From assembly GCA_013397075.1 (NCBI GenBank), contig VWZS01007621.1:86963-150962 (forward strand): a DNA stretch of 64,000 bases, read 5' to 3'. The stretch's first letter is position 1. Every line of letters begins with the position of its first letter. Below are positions 11,133 through 24,208 of the stretch, piece after piece. The DNA is from Rhabdornis inornatus (Eukaryota > Chordata > Aves > Passeriformes > Rhabdornithidae). The notes under the pieces are model-generated. The model made no database searches. It had not been told where the DNA came from and worked only from the letters and a program-made list of their open reading frames with translations. The position numbers and the translations under genes are program-made.

Positions 11133-12901
11133 AATTTATGAGGCTTTGCAGAGCCAGGGTGTTGATAAGAGGCTACGTGTAACCTTGGTGGGCAACTCTT
11201 ATTTTTGGCAAACATTTCCAAAAAAAGGGAAGAGGAGATATTTCAGTCTGGTTTTGTCTTAGTCAAGTCCCAGTCTCTCTGCTCCATTTGCTGAAGCTGT
11301 CCCCACACCACAGTAACCTCCTCCTCCCACTGAATTTTACCAGCTGAGTCATTAGATCATTAGTTAGCCCTTCAGATCCCAGTTTTTCAGTATTCTCTTC
11401 TAGAAAGTGATGCAAACTTCAAAAAAAGATGAAAGTTTCCAAGGATGGATAAACTTCGGTGACTCAAGAGAGAGCCCATCCTTGTTGCCTGAATTAAGTT
11501 ATGATCAGCTCAAAAAAAAAAAAAGGGGGAATGCTTTGATGTCCCCCAACGTCTTCCCTGAGGTTAAAGATCAGGGCTCACGTATCTCCAGCTGAGTGCC
11601 TAAGTCCTGAAACCAACAGTTTCCATGTGATCCGGGCATTCTTTATATTGTCTGTGTGCTTTGTTGAATTTAAGGTCAGTTAGGAGGATAAACTTGGGGC
11701 TTCCACAACCCTATTATTTCCTCTGGGAACTTGAAAGATCTAAGTCTGGAAATCACTTGAAGCATCAAGGATAGTTTGCCCTTTTCAAAGGAGTGCTATT
11801 CCTTGTCTGTGCCGCTCGCTGTGTGACAAGTCACTTCAGACATCCCTGTCACCAGCCCCCCTGCTCCAGGGTGATTACACTCTCCAAGGTTTTGGGGACA
11901 AGGCTTTCTCTTTATCTGTGTTTGTAGAGGGGAGGCCTCATCTCTAGTCGTGTAGGTAATACAAGGACCATAATACTAATCCTAAAACAATCAGAGGAGT
12001 GTCCAATGGAGAGATCTGTCTGCACCTGAAGATGGAAGATAGTCTACTTACTCTTTTTGCTGTTTTGTTTTTTTTTACTCCTAGGTTCTTTCTCTTTGCT
12101 TTTACTGAATTCAGACTAGGACTGTAGGTCACTTTATCCAGGTCTTTTTTTTTTCCACAAACTTTCCCTAGCCCCAGTTATTTTTCTTCTCATTGTCTGG
12201 ATTTCTCTGAAGTCACAGAAGAAAAAAAAAAGGGGAACAAATCTTGGCAGCCCAACAAAAGTAACCAGCCTAGCCCAAAGTCTTACTTTACACCTGCGAG
12301 AATTCTGAATAAAAACTCTTCCTTTGGAGGACTCGTTAGTGTTCAATAACTTAAAAGTCCTCCAATAACTTTAAAAAAATGTATTTATATGCAAAAATTA
12401 ACATCAAATGGAAAGCTGAATTTCTGTGTGAAAGTACTCTATTTTTTTATACAGCTACAGAACAACATGGAGAGAATATAAGTAAAGTACAAGCAATAAT
12501 ATATGCTTTCTACTTCGTCCATTTTGTTAATCTGACAGTATTTCACAATCACTGCCTTGTCCTTTTCCATGTTAGGACGGAGAAGAGCTGGGCAAAAAGA
12601 GCTGGTTTTCAGCGTCAAACAAGAAAGAGGAACAGAGCAAGGAAACTCATGTGCAAAATACAGAAGCTGTGAAAAAGCCCGCATATTTAGTTAAAAGCAC
12701 CTTACACGAACCTGATTCTGAACTTTTGGAAATCAGGGCCAGAAACACACCCAGCATCCAGCAGTGCCGGGACGAGACCAGGGATTTATTCAGTATCAGA
12801 TGGTTTTGGTCTTTTTGCAACTGTTTTGAGAGCCGAACCCCGGCCCCACAGGGCAGCAGCGTCCCCCAGAACAGCCTGACCCCCAGAGCTCCCAATCCCC
12901 T

Positions 12902-13115
12902 CAGGATACCAGGATTTCCTCCAGGGCATCCAGACCCCCCAGGGCACCAGGATTTCCTCCAGGGTATCCAGACCCCCGAGGGCACCAGGATTTCCTCCGG
13001 GCCATCCAGACTCCTCCAGGGCACCAGGATTTCCTCCAGGGCATCCAGACCCCCCCAGGGCACCAGGATTTCCTCCGGGCCATCCAGACTCCTCCAGAGC
13101 ACCAGGATTTCCTCC
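12902..13115 (+). repeat. 38-39 bp minisatellite, truncated by the gap
   Basis: The phrase GGATTTCCTCC recurs at 12912, 12950, 12988, 13027, 13066 and 13105, giving spacings of 38, 38, 39, 39 and 39. Two unit types are interleaved (a, a, b, a, b): type a has GGGCATCCAGACCCCC and type b has GGGCCATCCAGACTCC. The array runs straight into the Ns, so its true length is unknown. It has no stop codon in several frames, which creates spurious long open frames on both strands. Confidence 0.95.
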
Positions 13116-14000
13116 NNNNNNNNNNNNNNNNNNNNNNNNNNNNNNNNNNNNNNNNNNNNNNNNNNNNNNNNNNNNNNNNNNNNNNNNNNNNNNNNNNNNN
13201 NNNNNNNNNNNNNNNNNNNNNNNNNNNNNNNNNNNNNNNNNNNNNNNNNNNNNNNNNNNNNNNNNNNNNNNNNNNNNNNNNNNNNNNNNNNNNNNNNNNN
13301 NNNNNNNNNNNNNNNNNNNNNNNNNNNNNNNNNNNNNNNNNNNNNNNNNNNNNNNNNNNNNNNNNNNNNNNNNNNNNNNNNNNNNNNNNNNNNNNNNNNN
13401 NNNNNNNNNNNNNNNNNNNNNNNNNNNNNNNNNNNNNNNNNNNNNNNNNNNNNNNNNNNNNNNNNNNNNNNNNNNNNNNNNNNNNNNNNNNNNNNNNNNN
13501 NNNNNNNNNNNNNNNNNNNNNNNNNNNNNNNNNNNNNNNNNNNNNNNNNNNNNNNNNNNNNNNNNNNNNNNNNNNNNNNNNNNNNNNNNNNNNNNNNNNN
13601 NNNNNNNNNNNNNNNNNNNNNNNNNNNNNNNNNNNNNNNNNNNNNNNNNNNNNNNNNNNNNNNNNNNNNNNNNNNNNNNNNNNNNNNNNNNNNNNNNNNN
13701 NNNNNNNNNNNNNNNNNNNNNNNNNNNNNNNNNNNNNNNNNNNNNNNNNNNNNNNNNNNNNNNNNNNNNNNNNNNNNNNNNNNNNNNNNNNNNNNNNNNN
13801 NNNNNNNNNNNNNNNNNNNNNNNNNNNNNNNNNNNNNNNNNNNNNNNNNNNNNNNNNNNNNNNNNNNNNNNNNNNNNNNNNNNNNNNNNNNNNNNNNNNN
13901 NNNNNNNNNNNNNNNNNNNNNNNNNNNNNNNNNNNNNNNNNNNNNNNNNNNNNNNNNNNNNNNNNNNNNNNNNNNNNNNNNNNNNNNNNNNNNNNNNNNN
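13116..14000. other. Assembly gap, 885 Ns
   Basis: All bases are N. One side is a GC-rich minisatellite and the other a CGG-rich CpG island, both of which assemble poorly. The expected contents are the rest of the minisatellite, the AP5M1 first exon and the shared promoter. The N count may not reflect the true length. Confidence 0.99.
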
Positions 14001-14330
14001 GGCAGCGGCGGGGCGGCGGCGGCGGCGAAAGGGCGCTGAGGGGCCGGCGCCCTCCTTCCCTCCCTGCCTGCGGCCATGGCCACCACGGCCGAGCTGTTCG
14101 AGGTGGGTGCGGGCCCCGCTGGCCGGGCCGGCTCGCTGAGGGGATGCGGCGGCCTGTCGCTGGGGAAGGGCGGGCGGTGTGTGGGGCTGGGGAAGCGGGG
14201 CAGCCGCGGTGCCGCCCCGCGGGGTGCGGTGCTCGCCTTGCCCCGCTGCAGGGCCTGGCTCCCGGCCGGTTCCCGGGGCTGGCAGCGGGAGGGTAACAGG
14301 GCCACGCCAGGCCCGGCCTCCCTCTCCTTC
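14001..14330 (+). promoter_or_regulatory. CpG island, EXOC5 5' UTR and probable bidirectional promoter edge
   Basis: Strongly GC- and CpG-rich, starting with a GGC-repeat tract (14003-14028) and covering the EXOC5 start codon at 14076 and the first part of intron 1. The rest of the window is AT-rich and CpG-poor. The head-to-head arrangement with AP5M1 makes a shared promoter likely, but its core lies in the gap. No TATA box is seen in the visible part. Confidence 0.8.
14076..14102 (+). CDS. EXOC5: EXOC5 exon 1 (coding part)
   Basis: Encodes MATTAELFE, then donor GTGGGT. The ATG is the first in the visible CpG-island transcript and has a strong Kozak context. Phase 0 at its end. Confidence 0.97.
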
Positions 14331-17300
14331 TGCCGAAGGCACCCCATTGCCTGAGCCCGGTGTGGGGGTGGCAGTGGGGCTGCAATGGAATAAGGAAATG
14401 ACTTTGCCCTCTCTTTACCCGCGCTGGAAGCGAGGCACGGAAGGAGAATAGCTCAGCCAAGGCCACGCAGGAGCAGGGCAGGAATAGCAGGAGTCTGTCA
14501 GATTCTTCCCGTGGGATTACAGAATGCCCTAAGTTGGAAGAGACGCACTAGGATCGTCTCCCTCCTGAAGGGAGCCTGCAGGAAAGATGGGTGGGGGACT
14601 TTTTACAGGAGTGTGTAGTGACAGGACAGGGGGAATGGCTTCAAATTGAAGGAGAGTAGGTTTACGTTAAGTATTAGTAAGAATAATACCACCCTCTTGA
14701 CTGTGAGGGCAGTGAGGCCCTGGCACAGAGAAGCTGTGGCTGCCCCTGGATCCCTGGAAGTGTCCAAGGCCAGGCTGGACAGGGCTTGGAGCAACCTGGG
14801 ATAGTGGAAGGTGTCCCTGCCCATGGCAGGTGTTGGAATGAGATGATTTTTGAGTTCTCTTCCAACCCAAACCCTTCTGTGATTCTGTGGCTCCAGCTTC
14901 TGGCCTGGACCACGAGCTCTCATGATGTGACCTGTGGTAAACAAAATGTGTGTGGTGTCCCCATTTCCTCTTCACAGGTGTCATCCCCAGGTGTCCTGTA
15001 TTTGCTCTCCAAGTCACTCAAGAGTTGGTTGTTCTTCTGGTGGGTTATCACTGGGACTCACTTTGCCCAGCCTTCAGGAAAGAGTCTTCCTGTTTCTCTG
15101 GAAGATCCTATATCTGGGCTTTATGTAAATGCATTGTGTGCATTTGAATTTATGAATCACTGAGATGGCACACGAGTGTTATGACTCACATCTTTTGGTT
15201 TGCACAGCTTTAAAAAATAGCAGGATTAAAATACTGTGTTCCTGTAGCTGGATGCCAGGTTTTGTACCCTCCCTACACCACTCAAGGAGCCCTTTGATTT
15301 GTCAACATGATGACTGTTCTGTTCTTTGTGGGGTGTTGTGTGTGAGGTAGCTTGGATATGGGAAGAAAACTGTGTGTTTTGGCTGCTTTGGGTCATGCAA
15401 CAACTTTTTCCATTTTGCAATAACAATAAAGATGAAGTTGCAAATTAGATGAGACTTTTGTCTGGAGATTGGGGCCAGAAATTATGTTTTTCCAGCGTGG
15501 AATCCAGTATTTCTGCCTCTCCTGCTTTCACTTCTCTTTCACTCCAAAGGCAAGAGTCTTTGTTGATGTCCACTAATTTAATGTTGCCTACTTGGTTAGG
15601 TTGAAATTGCTGCCTTATATAAGAACATAAAAATGTACTTGTTATGGGAGTAGCCCCTAGCTGTCTGCTGAGGGTGGAATTTGATTACCATATTGTCATG
15701 AGTGTGTGTTCTAAAGTAAATTTCAGTACAGATGTGGGAAATTATATAGCAGGATCTGTGCTGAAAATGGACACAACGAGGACTGAATTATCCCTCACAT
15801 TACTTAAAGCATAATTTAACAGTGGACACTTCCAAACTGGTTTTTAATTTGGCTGGGTCCAGCATAGTTTCATTTGTAAACACCAGATCAAACCAGGTTA
15901 TCACCCACTTCAGGCATATCTCTTATTAAATCAGGAGTATTGGCTGAATGGATGGGATCACTTAATTCATCTGGAGCCAGAGGGAAGTTCAAAGCTGAAG
16001 AAATTGACTGTTGGGGCTCATCTGATAACAGGCAAAGGACTTGCAAATGACATTTGTAATAGCTGATTTTCAGCACTTTCTGCAGAACAGGATAGGAGAC
16101 TTAAAATAGGAATGAGGCTGTCAGCTATGAGTAACCCTGTTATCAAGATAGCATTTTAAAAAGCAAATGTGTATGGAAAGTACAAACTAAAGCACAAACT
16201 TTTGGATCTGCAGTGGAACCTGGAAAATCATGTCTTAGACAGTGTTGAACTTTATTCCTTATAAATCACATAGATTATTTTTAGCACACCCTCTGTGGAA
16301 AATTGGAAGAAAAATCTAATTTTATTTCTCTGTTGATCAATATCTTGCACATAATATCCACTGCTGTTAATATTTCTTAAATAATACGGAACAGGATTTA
16401 TGTGGTTAAAAAACTGAAGGACCGGTCTCCTGTGTAAGTGTTCTTGGAAAAACAGATATTTTCCAGAAAGGGAGCTGCAGGTGGTCTGTGTGCACATGCA
16501 CTCAAGGAATATTTAGAGGTGTGTAGAGGCATGATGGATGGAGAAAGATTGGCATTATCATATTTTTTTGAGTTCTGAGGCATCTACATCAGATTTCCTT
16601 AGAAGAGGCTTGCAGAGAAACTTTGTAAATGTTGTTTTACAAAAATGAAGAAAATATTCAACACCATTATTTGTGTGTAGGTGAATTATGTTTTAGTCTG
16701 AACATCTGGGGAAGGGAGAAATGTAGAAAATGTGATCTACACACGTAGTGTCAGTAACTCTTTATCCAGGGTTCTTCCATACTTGGCTTTAGTATCCTTG
16801 TAGCCAGAGCTGAATTACAGGATCTTCAGAGGAAAAATTGTGGATTTTCATGTAAAGGAGGAGTCCTGCAAAGAGCCCTAAGGTAATTGTGGAGCTGGAG
16901 GCCTCCCCTGAAGGGAATGTTACTGCACTTAATGACTCATTTCACCTATAATTAAATTACGAAAGTGTTCCCAAACTTTTAGATATCAAGATGGCATAAG
17001 GAAGGAATTTACACTGGGCATGAAAACGTGGCATTGTGGCTTTTGATGGAAAGGATTCTTGTAAAGAAAACTTCATGTTGTGTGTCAGGAAGGACTTGGT
17101 TAAAGAGATGAATGACTTGCAGGGAAATTGTTTTTGTGTGGTGTCAACCAGTTATTTTTGAAGTTTAGCCAAGGAGGCTGAGCACAACACAGTTACTTGA
17201 CTCAGTCTGTGGATGGGGAGTTACTGAGTGATAAAACTTCTGCCCTGTCTATCAGGATTCAGCATGTAACGAAGAATATTTAAAAACCTTTTATCTTCCT

Positions 17301-20300
17301 GGTTAGTGGCTGGGCCTGACTGGATATAATTTGTTTATGAGGAAACAGACCTTGAAAGGGCAATATTTGTTTTCAACTTTGGTTTTACTTTTGAAATTAA
17401 CTCTATAATGCTGTTTTTCCCCTCCTTATTCCTCGTGACAAAGTTTCAGACATATTGCTACAATAACCAATGTAATACCTGTTGAGATCTGTTTATTTTT
17501 TACTATTTTCAATTTTTTTTAACCAGGTTTTGTCAAAAGCAGTGGTGGCATATTCATCAAATACCCCTAATAGTCTGAGCCACTCCCAGCTCTGGTTTGG
17601 ATTGTTTCGCACTTTTAGAACTGTTGCTTAAAATTCTTGTGGGAATACTTTTCTTACTGGTTTTAGAAGTGCTGATTTTAGCATCTAATCACTGCTGCTG
17701 AAGTGATAAATATTATTTTTATTAATGATAGAGGTTGGATTGTGTTTAGAGTAATTTAGTATTAACTATGTGATGAACTGTTTGAACTGGTGTAAATATT
17801 AAGCCAGCTAAAATTGGTCTTGGGTTTATAAATGAGGCCTCTGCCTTCAGAAAACATTGTTGGGTGGAGAAATAATCTTAACTCTTTACCCTTGAGTGGT
17901 GTTTTTATGGAAGGACCAGCAAATACTATGGAAGAAACATGTGTAACCTTGAATTTTAGTATCACTCATGCCCTGTTTTTTCTACTTGTGGAAATCAAAT
18001 TTATCCTGTTTTTATGCCCTTTTCCCTCATTTTTATCTGCTCTGTTTCTGCAGTAGCAGCTCAATGTTGGGTTGCATCCAGTGGCATCTCGTGCTGGGTT
18101 TTTTGGGCTGGGTTTTTGTGTCAGTTCTGTATGTGATGCCATGGTGTGCCAGAGAATTGAACAACTGTAAAAACCCCTTATTTTGCCACGTAATTTTTGT
18201 AGGCAGATGAATTCTCTGATGTGTTTTGCTGTGCAGCTGATGGCTGGCTCAGGTGGTGTAACCTCTCAAAGCAGCTGCAGGGTTCAGGCACTTTGGAATG
18301 ACAAGCCACAAGCTCAGCTGCAAATAATGTCATTTAGAGCCAGCTCTTCACACACCTGCAGCACATTCTTTGCAAGGAGTCTGATAATATCTAAACTTGG
18401 TGTTCCAACTCACCATATTAAAAGCAGTGCTGTCAACAATAAATATGTAAGCCCAAGAGGTGATGGAGTAATTGTCAACACTGTACTTTAGAGTGGAGTA
18501 AAGCTTCTAAACACTTTCAAAACGAGGTGTGAGCACCTGCTGAAGGAACAGCCTGCTGTGGCACATTGTAAAGAGTTTTTCTTCTGTGGCCAGGAGCCTT
18601 TTGTGGCAGATGAATACATTGAACGCCTGGCATGGAGAACACCTGGGGGAGGTTCCAGAGGAGGAGAAGCTTTCGATCCGAAAAGGTAAAAATCAAATTG
18701 CACAATCAAAGCGGATGTATCTCTAACTGTACTGTTTTATCCCACATATAATAACAAGCCTGTGTGTAGTGGTGCTGTGTTTCCAAGGAGGTTTTCATGT
18801 GGGAGAATTGGTAATGTTTGTGACCATTAACCAATTATTCAGAACTAATTATTCAGTAACAAGAATAGGGAAAGTCACTTTCTGATTGAGACCTTTTGAA
18901 TGAAGGAGAGTTGATATTGTTTGTGCTTGTCTGACAGTTGCTGGATTCAAGCATAATATGAGGCTTCACTGCTATGATAGTTAAGCCAATTTAATGAGTT
19001 TCTTACTTTAGTTTCCTGAGCTGCTTTGTTTTAAGACACAATGGTTTGCAAATAAAAGGACTTAAAAGGTAGAATGGCAAGAGAGGCAGCTCTGGGGATG
19101 AGATCTCGTGATAAACTAATCTGACTTACTAAAATGTCAGAAAATTAGCCTGACACAGTCAAAGGACATTTCTTCTGAAGCACTCTGGCTCTTTGGAGGC
19201 ATCTGAGAAGAGAAAGGATATTGCTGAATTTCTAGCAAGATGCTGAACTCTTGACATTCAGTCTGAGGCCTGTATCCTATGCAGAGCTTTACATGTGATT
19301 TAAGCAGGAAGAAGCCTGGAAATACACAACATTATTCCCTGGAGCCTTTTCTCCACACTTGTGCCCAGTATATACTTTAGTGTAGTTCATTTTGCAGCAA
19401 TACTGACTCAGTTTAACAGATCTTCTGCATTTCTGCTGGTTTGCTTGTGTGAACTTCTGTGAGGCACTTCCATATTTTTCAGGACAAGCAGGCAAAAGCT
19501 GCAACGGTAAATATTTTTCTTGTGCAGAGTGCCAAAATTAATATCAAAAAAGAAACAGATATTTTGGTGTCTATTTTTTTGCTTTTCTGTTTTTAGAAGA
19601 TGCTGCTTTTATTTGCTAGAAAGAGTATTGGAGTCTTTATTTTTCATCTGAAAACCTGACCAGCAGCTGCCTTTTCTGCTTCTTTCCTTTCTCAATATAT
19701 TGAGCAGTGTTGCTGAATAAGTGCTGAGTTGACACAAGAACAAAAAAACCAAGTTTGTTTAAAAAACAAACTCCAGCCTGAATCAATTTGTTAAAATTAA
19801 TAGAGACTGCCTACATTTCTCCAGGCTTTTGTTTGAAAGAATGTTTTGTGTCACTGTTGTTTAAATTTGATTTTTCGATATACTTCTGTAAACTTAGATG
19901 TGTTCCTTGTGGTTTTCTGTGGAATGTGCTGCGATGTGCTTGCTCTTGGGCTTCTGGCAAGCAAGGAGTGAAGGACAGGAGTCGCCAACACCTGCCTCAA
20001 TCCGGATTTCTTTAAGAAGTTGTGCCTTCAAGTAACTGACTGGGCTAAAAGCCTCTTCTGACATTAAACCTGGACAGCAAAGTTCTGAAATGTTTCAGGT
20101 GTTTTCAGTTCTTAGCATGAGTTTTATGGCTATGGAGGATCTGGGGCTAATCCATTCCTTGACCAGTGGCTGGGATATTTAGAAAAATAAGAGCTGAAAA
20201 TATGACTGAAGTGGGACAGAATGGACAAAAACAGGAATGAGAAAGAGAGGTGCTGAGAATAGAATGAAAAGAACAGAGAGAATACAAGAATGCATTCAGA

Positions 20301-23300
20301 TGTACTGTGATTGGGAGGAGTAAAATGTGAGTCCAAAAGAAAAGTTAATGATGGGAAAGGGCAGAAAAAACCCTCTAAAATGGATATAGGAAGAAGTGAA
20401 GTCAGTCAGAAGAACATTATGAAATGATGGCTATATCAGTTGCTTAATAATTACATATTGTAATGCTGATTTCTAACTTTACAGTAACATGTACAGTAGA
20501 GAATAGTTTTCTGTTGTATCCCTTACACTGAAGGGATGTAGTGACCTAAGCTTTCTTTTTCCATATGAGATTTATTTAGGGAAGATGGGGGTGTAGGAAT
20601 TTTTATATCTGTGGCAGAGCCACGTTCTTGAGTGATTGATATTTTGGTGTTCCTCTCTTCTTTGGCCCACCATACACAGAGTTTTTATGTTGATACATGT
20701 TTGAATTTATTTATTTAAATCTACAATCTAGAAACATTTCTAAGTTGGACATGGTTAGATCAGCCTTTTATGCAAGTTGCTTTTTTTTGAGGTGTTTTAA
20801 ACTCTTCAGAAGAGTGTCTTTCAAACTAAAGTCTGTTTTCCTGTATTTTATTCTAAATCAGATTATTGGAAGAATTTGTAAATCATATCCAAGAATTACA
20901 GGTAATGGATGAAAGGATTCAAAGGAAGGTGGAGAAACTAGAACAACAGTGCCAGAAGGAAGCAAAGGAATTTGCCAAGAAAGTACAAGAGCTGCAGAAA
21001 AGCAACCAGGTAAATCCAAAGGGTAGAGACAGTGGGAAGCTGTGCAAGTTTTCAAAGCATAACTTTTCTTGGTACAGGGTGTTGCTGTTTGAGATAAGAA
21101 TAAAGAGGGTTTGATGACAATTTCTCCTGTCAAAGGAGGCTTATCTGCATGTTCCATTAATGAGTGTTAGCAGTGCTGAAAGTGGGGAGTCTTCACGATA
21201 ATTTAAAGGAAGACACTAAACTTTATTTGGGTTTTGTGTAATTAATTAATTAGCAATTCTGAGTAGCTCTGTGATTCTGAGATGAAGGAAATCTTGTGTT
21301 TCCTGAAGTACATGAAATGGAAACCACGAGTTTAGTGTCTGTGTTCTCCAGGTTGCCTTCCAACATTTCCAAGAGCTGGATGAGCACATCAGCTATGTAG
21401 CAACTAAGGTCTGTCACCTTGGCGACCAGCTGGAGGGGGTAAACACGCCACGGCAACGGGCTGTGGAGGCTCAGAAGCTGATGAAATACTTTAATGAGTT
21501 TCTGGATGGAGAGCTGAAGTCTGATGTTTTTACAAACTCTGAAAAGGTAAGAGCTGTCAGCGGGATGAAAGCAGTTCAAAGCAGTGAGCGGGACTGCCCT
21601 AATTACAAGCTGCTACCATGACTTACCATGGTCAGACTTCAAACCACTGAGTGACTGACTTGTTAAAGTTTCATTGTTCTGAAATGTAAATTAACAACAC
21701 TGGGCTGCAGATTGCTGATAAAGCATTTGTATTCAGCGATGCTTAATGTGGCAATGTTGGCATTTTTCATTTTATGAAATTATCGGAGATTTGGGAAACG
21801 CTGGGAGGGCAACTTTGGAGTGCAATACAATATCTGCCTCTTTCCTTTGAACCCCTTGCCTCAGATCCATCCTGTAAAGCAGAACATTTCTGAATGCAAC
21901 TTCTTTGTGCAACTTTGCTCTGTTGGGTCAGTCCACTGGCCTTGGATACCTTTTTGTCACAGCATGCCTTTGGGCTTTGTATAGTCCTGTGGTTATGTCT
22001 CCACCCTTGGAATTTAGAGGAACCAGGCAGGAAAACTTCAAAGAAATGTTCAAGCATTTTGTTTTTCTTGTGCTTCAAGAGTACGTTCATGAAGCAAATA
22101 CAATCTGAGTGCTGTGACAAACAGAAATAAACTGAAGGAAGAGAATCCAGCTCTAAGCAAAAGGACACATTGGATTTCCCAATGCAGTTTAACTAAAATT
22201 GTTGGTTTGGGTTTGTTGGTTTGTTTTTTTTTTTTTTCTTTTGTGGTGTATCCTGAAGATTCTTCCTTCCCTCCTTGAATTCTGTGCAGTGGTATGGTTG
22301 TAGTCAGGAAAAAAATTATAATATGTGGAAACAGCAAAAACTTGATTTGCACATTCAGCAAAAAAATATTTCCTTGAAATGCAGCTCATGGAAGACCTGA
22401 GAACAGGTTAATAGTCACCCCCTCCCCACTGAGCTGGAGGTATCTCTCAGGGAAATGAAAAGCTAATCATTTTATATAATTGTATTCCCAAGGAGTCACT
22501 TGCACAGTGACTTTTGATTCATGGTCTGTGGATATATGGTAATTGCCAGTTGATAGCTTGCCCTAATTCAAGAGGGAGCAGAGAAAAACTTCCCTGATTT
22601 CCAAGGGAAACAGAAAGGTTTCAGCATACAGGAAGTTCTTCTATGTACAGCCTTTCCCAGAGCTGCAAAAATTTTTTCCTTTTTTCCTACGGAGTGATAA
22701 AACATGCATTTTACAAATACTTAATGGCAGCATGATGAATAACAAAACGTAAGTTAGAGAATGATGTGTTGTCTGCTCAAGAGGCTCAAAGAATTAAACT
22801 TTCACTTTATTTGTAAATTAAAATTTCATGATACATCCTGTTGGAAGACCAGGAAAATTTGGTAGATAAATAGGGTAAACCTGGAAATTTGTAAACAAAT
22901 TAATCTCTTTACACCCCAAAGAACAATAAGATACTCATCAAATCTGGAGGAAGACAAATGTAAAGGCCTGAAGTCTTGTGCCAGTTTGCAGGGGAAGGGT
23001 GTGGGAACACAAACAAGAATTTCTGGATACGAGTTATCTTTCTGAGTCTAATTTCAGCCAGGTGGATTCTTGAACTTTTTGCCTCCTAGTTTAAACAATA
23101 ACTTGAAGAAGTGTTTGTAGAAGAGCCTACCCAGACAGGAGCTGTTACATCTTAATGCATCTTTGTACTAAAAATACTTCTAAAGTATGAGGTGGTAGCA
23201 AATATTCTTAAATGTGAAACCTGAGTGCTTTGGCAGTGTCTTCTGATCTTCAAACTGATGGGGGTTTTAGATAATGTCATGGAGGATGTTATGATTTTTT

Positions 23301-24177
23301 TGTGCTCTGCCAGCCCTCAAAAGTGTGGACTTTTCTTTGAGATATTGAGGGGATGCTGGGAAAGGAGAGGCACAAAAAAAGAATAAGTACAGTTGTGTTC
23401 TAATTGATACTTTTCTGAATGGTGCCTGTTCTTAAAATCTGTTGGATTCCTTTCTTTCTCTGCACTCCATTTGTTGCTTCCCACTTTCTCCCAGCCATGC
23501 TGAGCAATTTTTGACTTACCTCTGTGAAGGTTTTCCTTGCTGGCTTGTCCTTTTCTGTGCATTGTGTCTTCATCCTCTGAATCCTTATAATTTCCCTGGT
23601 GCTGTTAGCTAACCAATGTTCCTCTTGTACTGAAGATTCTTGAAGTGAGCAAATCACTCAATTCAACACAAACTATCAAAATGATCAGCAGCTCACTTGT
23701 TTATCATGCAATAACATTGTTCTGTTTAACATGTTTACTGTTATTCTTATGTCCATTTCTCTGTTTATGTTCTGTACTTAATATTATTTCATTATACCTT
23801 TTCACTTGTGCATGTTTTGTGTTAAAATTTTCCCTTGCCATTATTTCTCCATGATTTTTCAGTTGTTTTTTTCCCCAGATACATTATAGCCTTTAAGATG
23901 TATTTTGCAAAAATGTTTATTTTGGTTTTGATGGTTTGCAGAAGCCTCATTCAATTAAAAATTAAAGATGTCCAGGTTTAAGCAGAAATTGTGGAGAATT
24001 GATTTGTCATGGCTTCTCTTGTGCACAGAAAAAGTCCTGAGTTCAATAAAATCTAAGTTAGTTAACAGCTATTGTGAGAAGAGGAAACAAAGAAAATGTT
24101 GCATTTGTGGGATTTCTTGGTTAGTTGTGGTGTTTGGTTTTTTTTGTTGTTTTTTTTTTTTTTTTTTTTTTTGTTTT

Positions 24178-24208
<31 letters not shown>

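Larger units (their letters stand above)
8848..12900 (-). other. AP5M1: AP5M1 intron 1, visible part
   Basis: Unique intronic sequence between the exon 2 acceptor and the minisatellite. It holds the LTR-like element, the AAC/AAT microsatellite, the open frame at 10422 and several A- or T-runs (11510, 12067, 12145, 12225). I found no reverse-strand match to the expected AP5M1 exon 1 here. Confidence 0.7.

Noticed and set aside
12647..12900. AP5M1 exon 1 just left of the minisatellite
   Set aside because: No minus-strand frame there gives the expected N-terminus joining a donor in the right phase.
12647..14466. Several open frames of 460-570 codons crossing the gap on both strands
   Set aside because: Most of each frame is N, and the rest is the stop-free minisatellite or GC-rich island. 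They are not genes.
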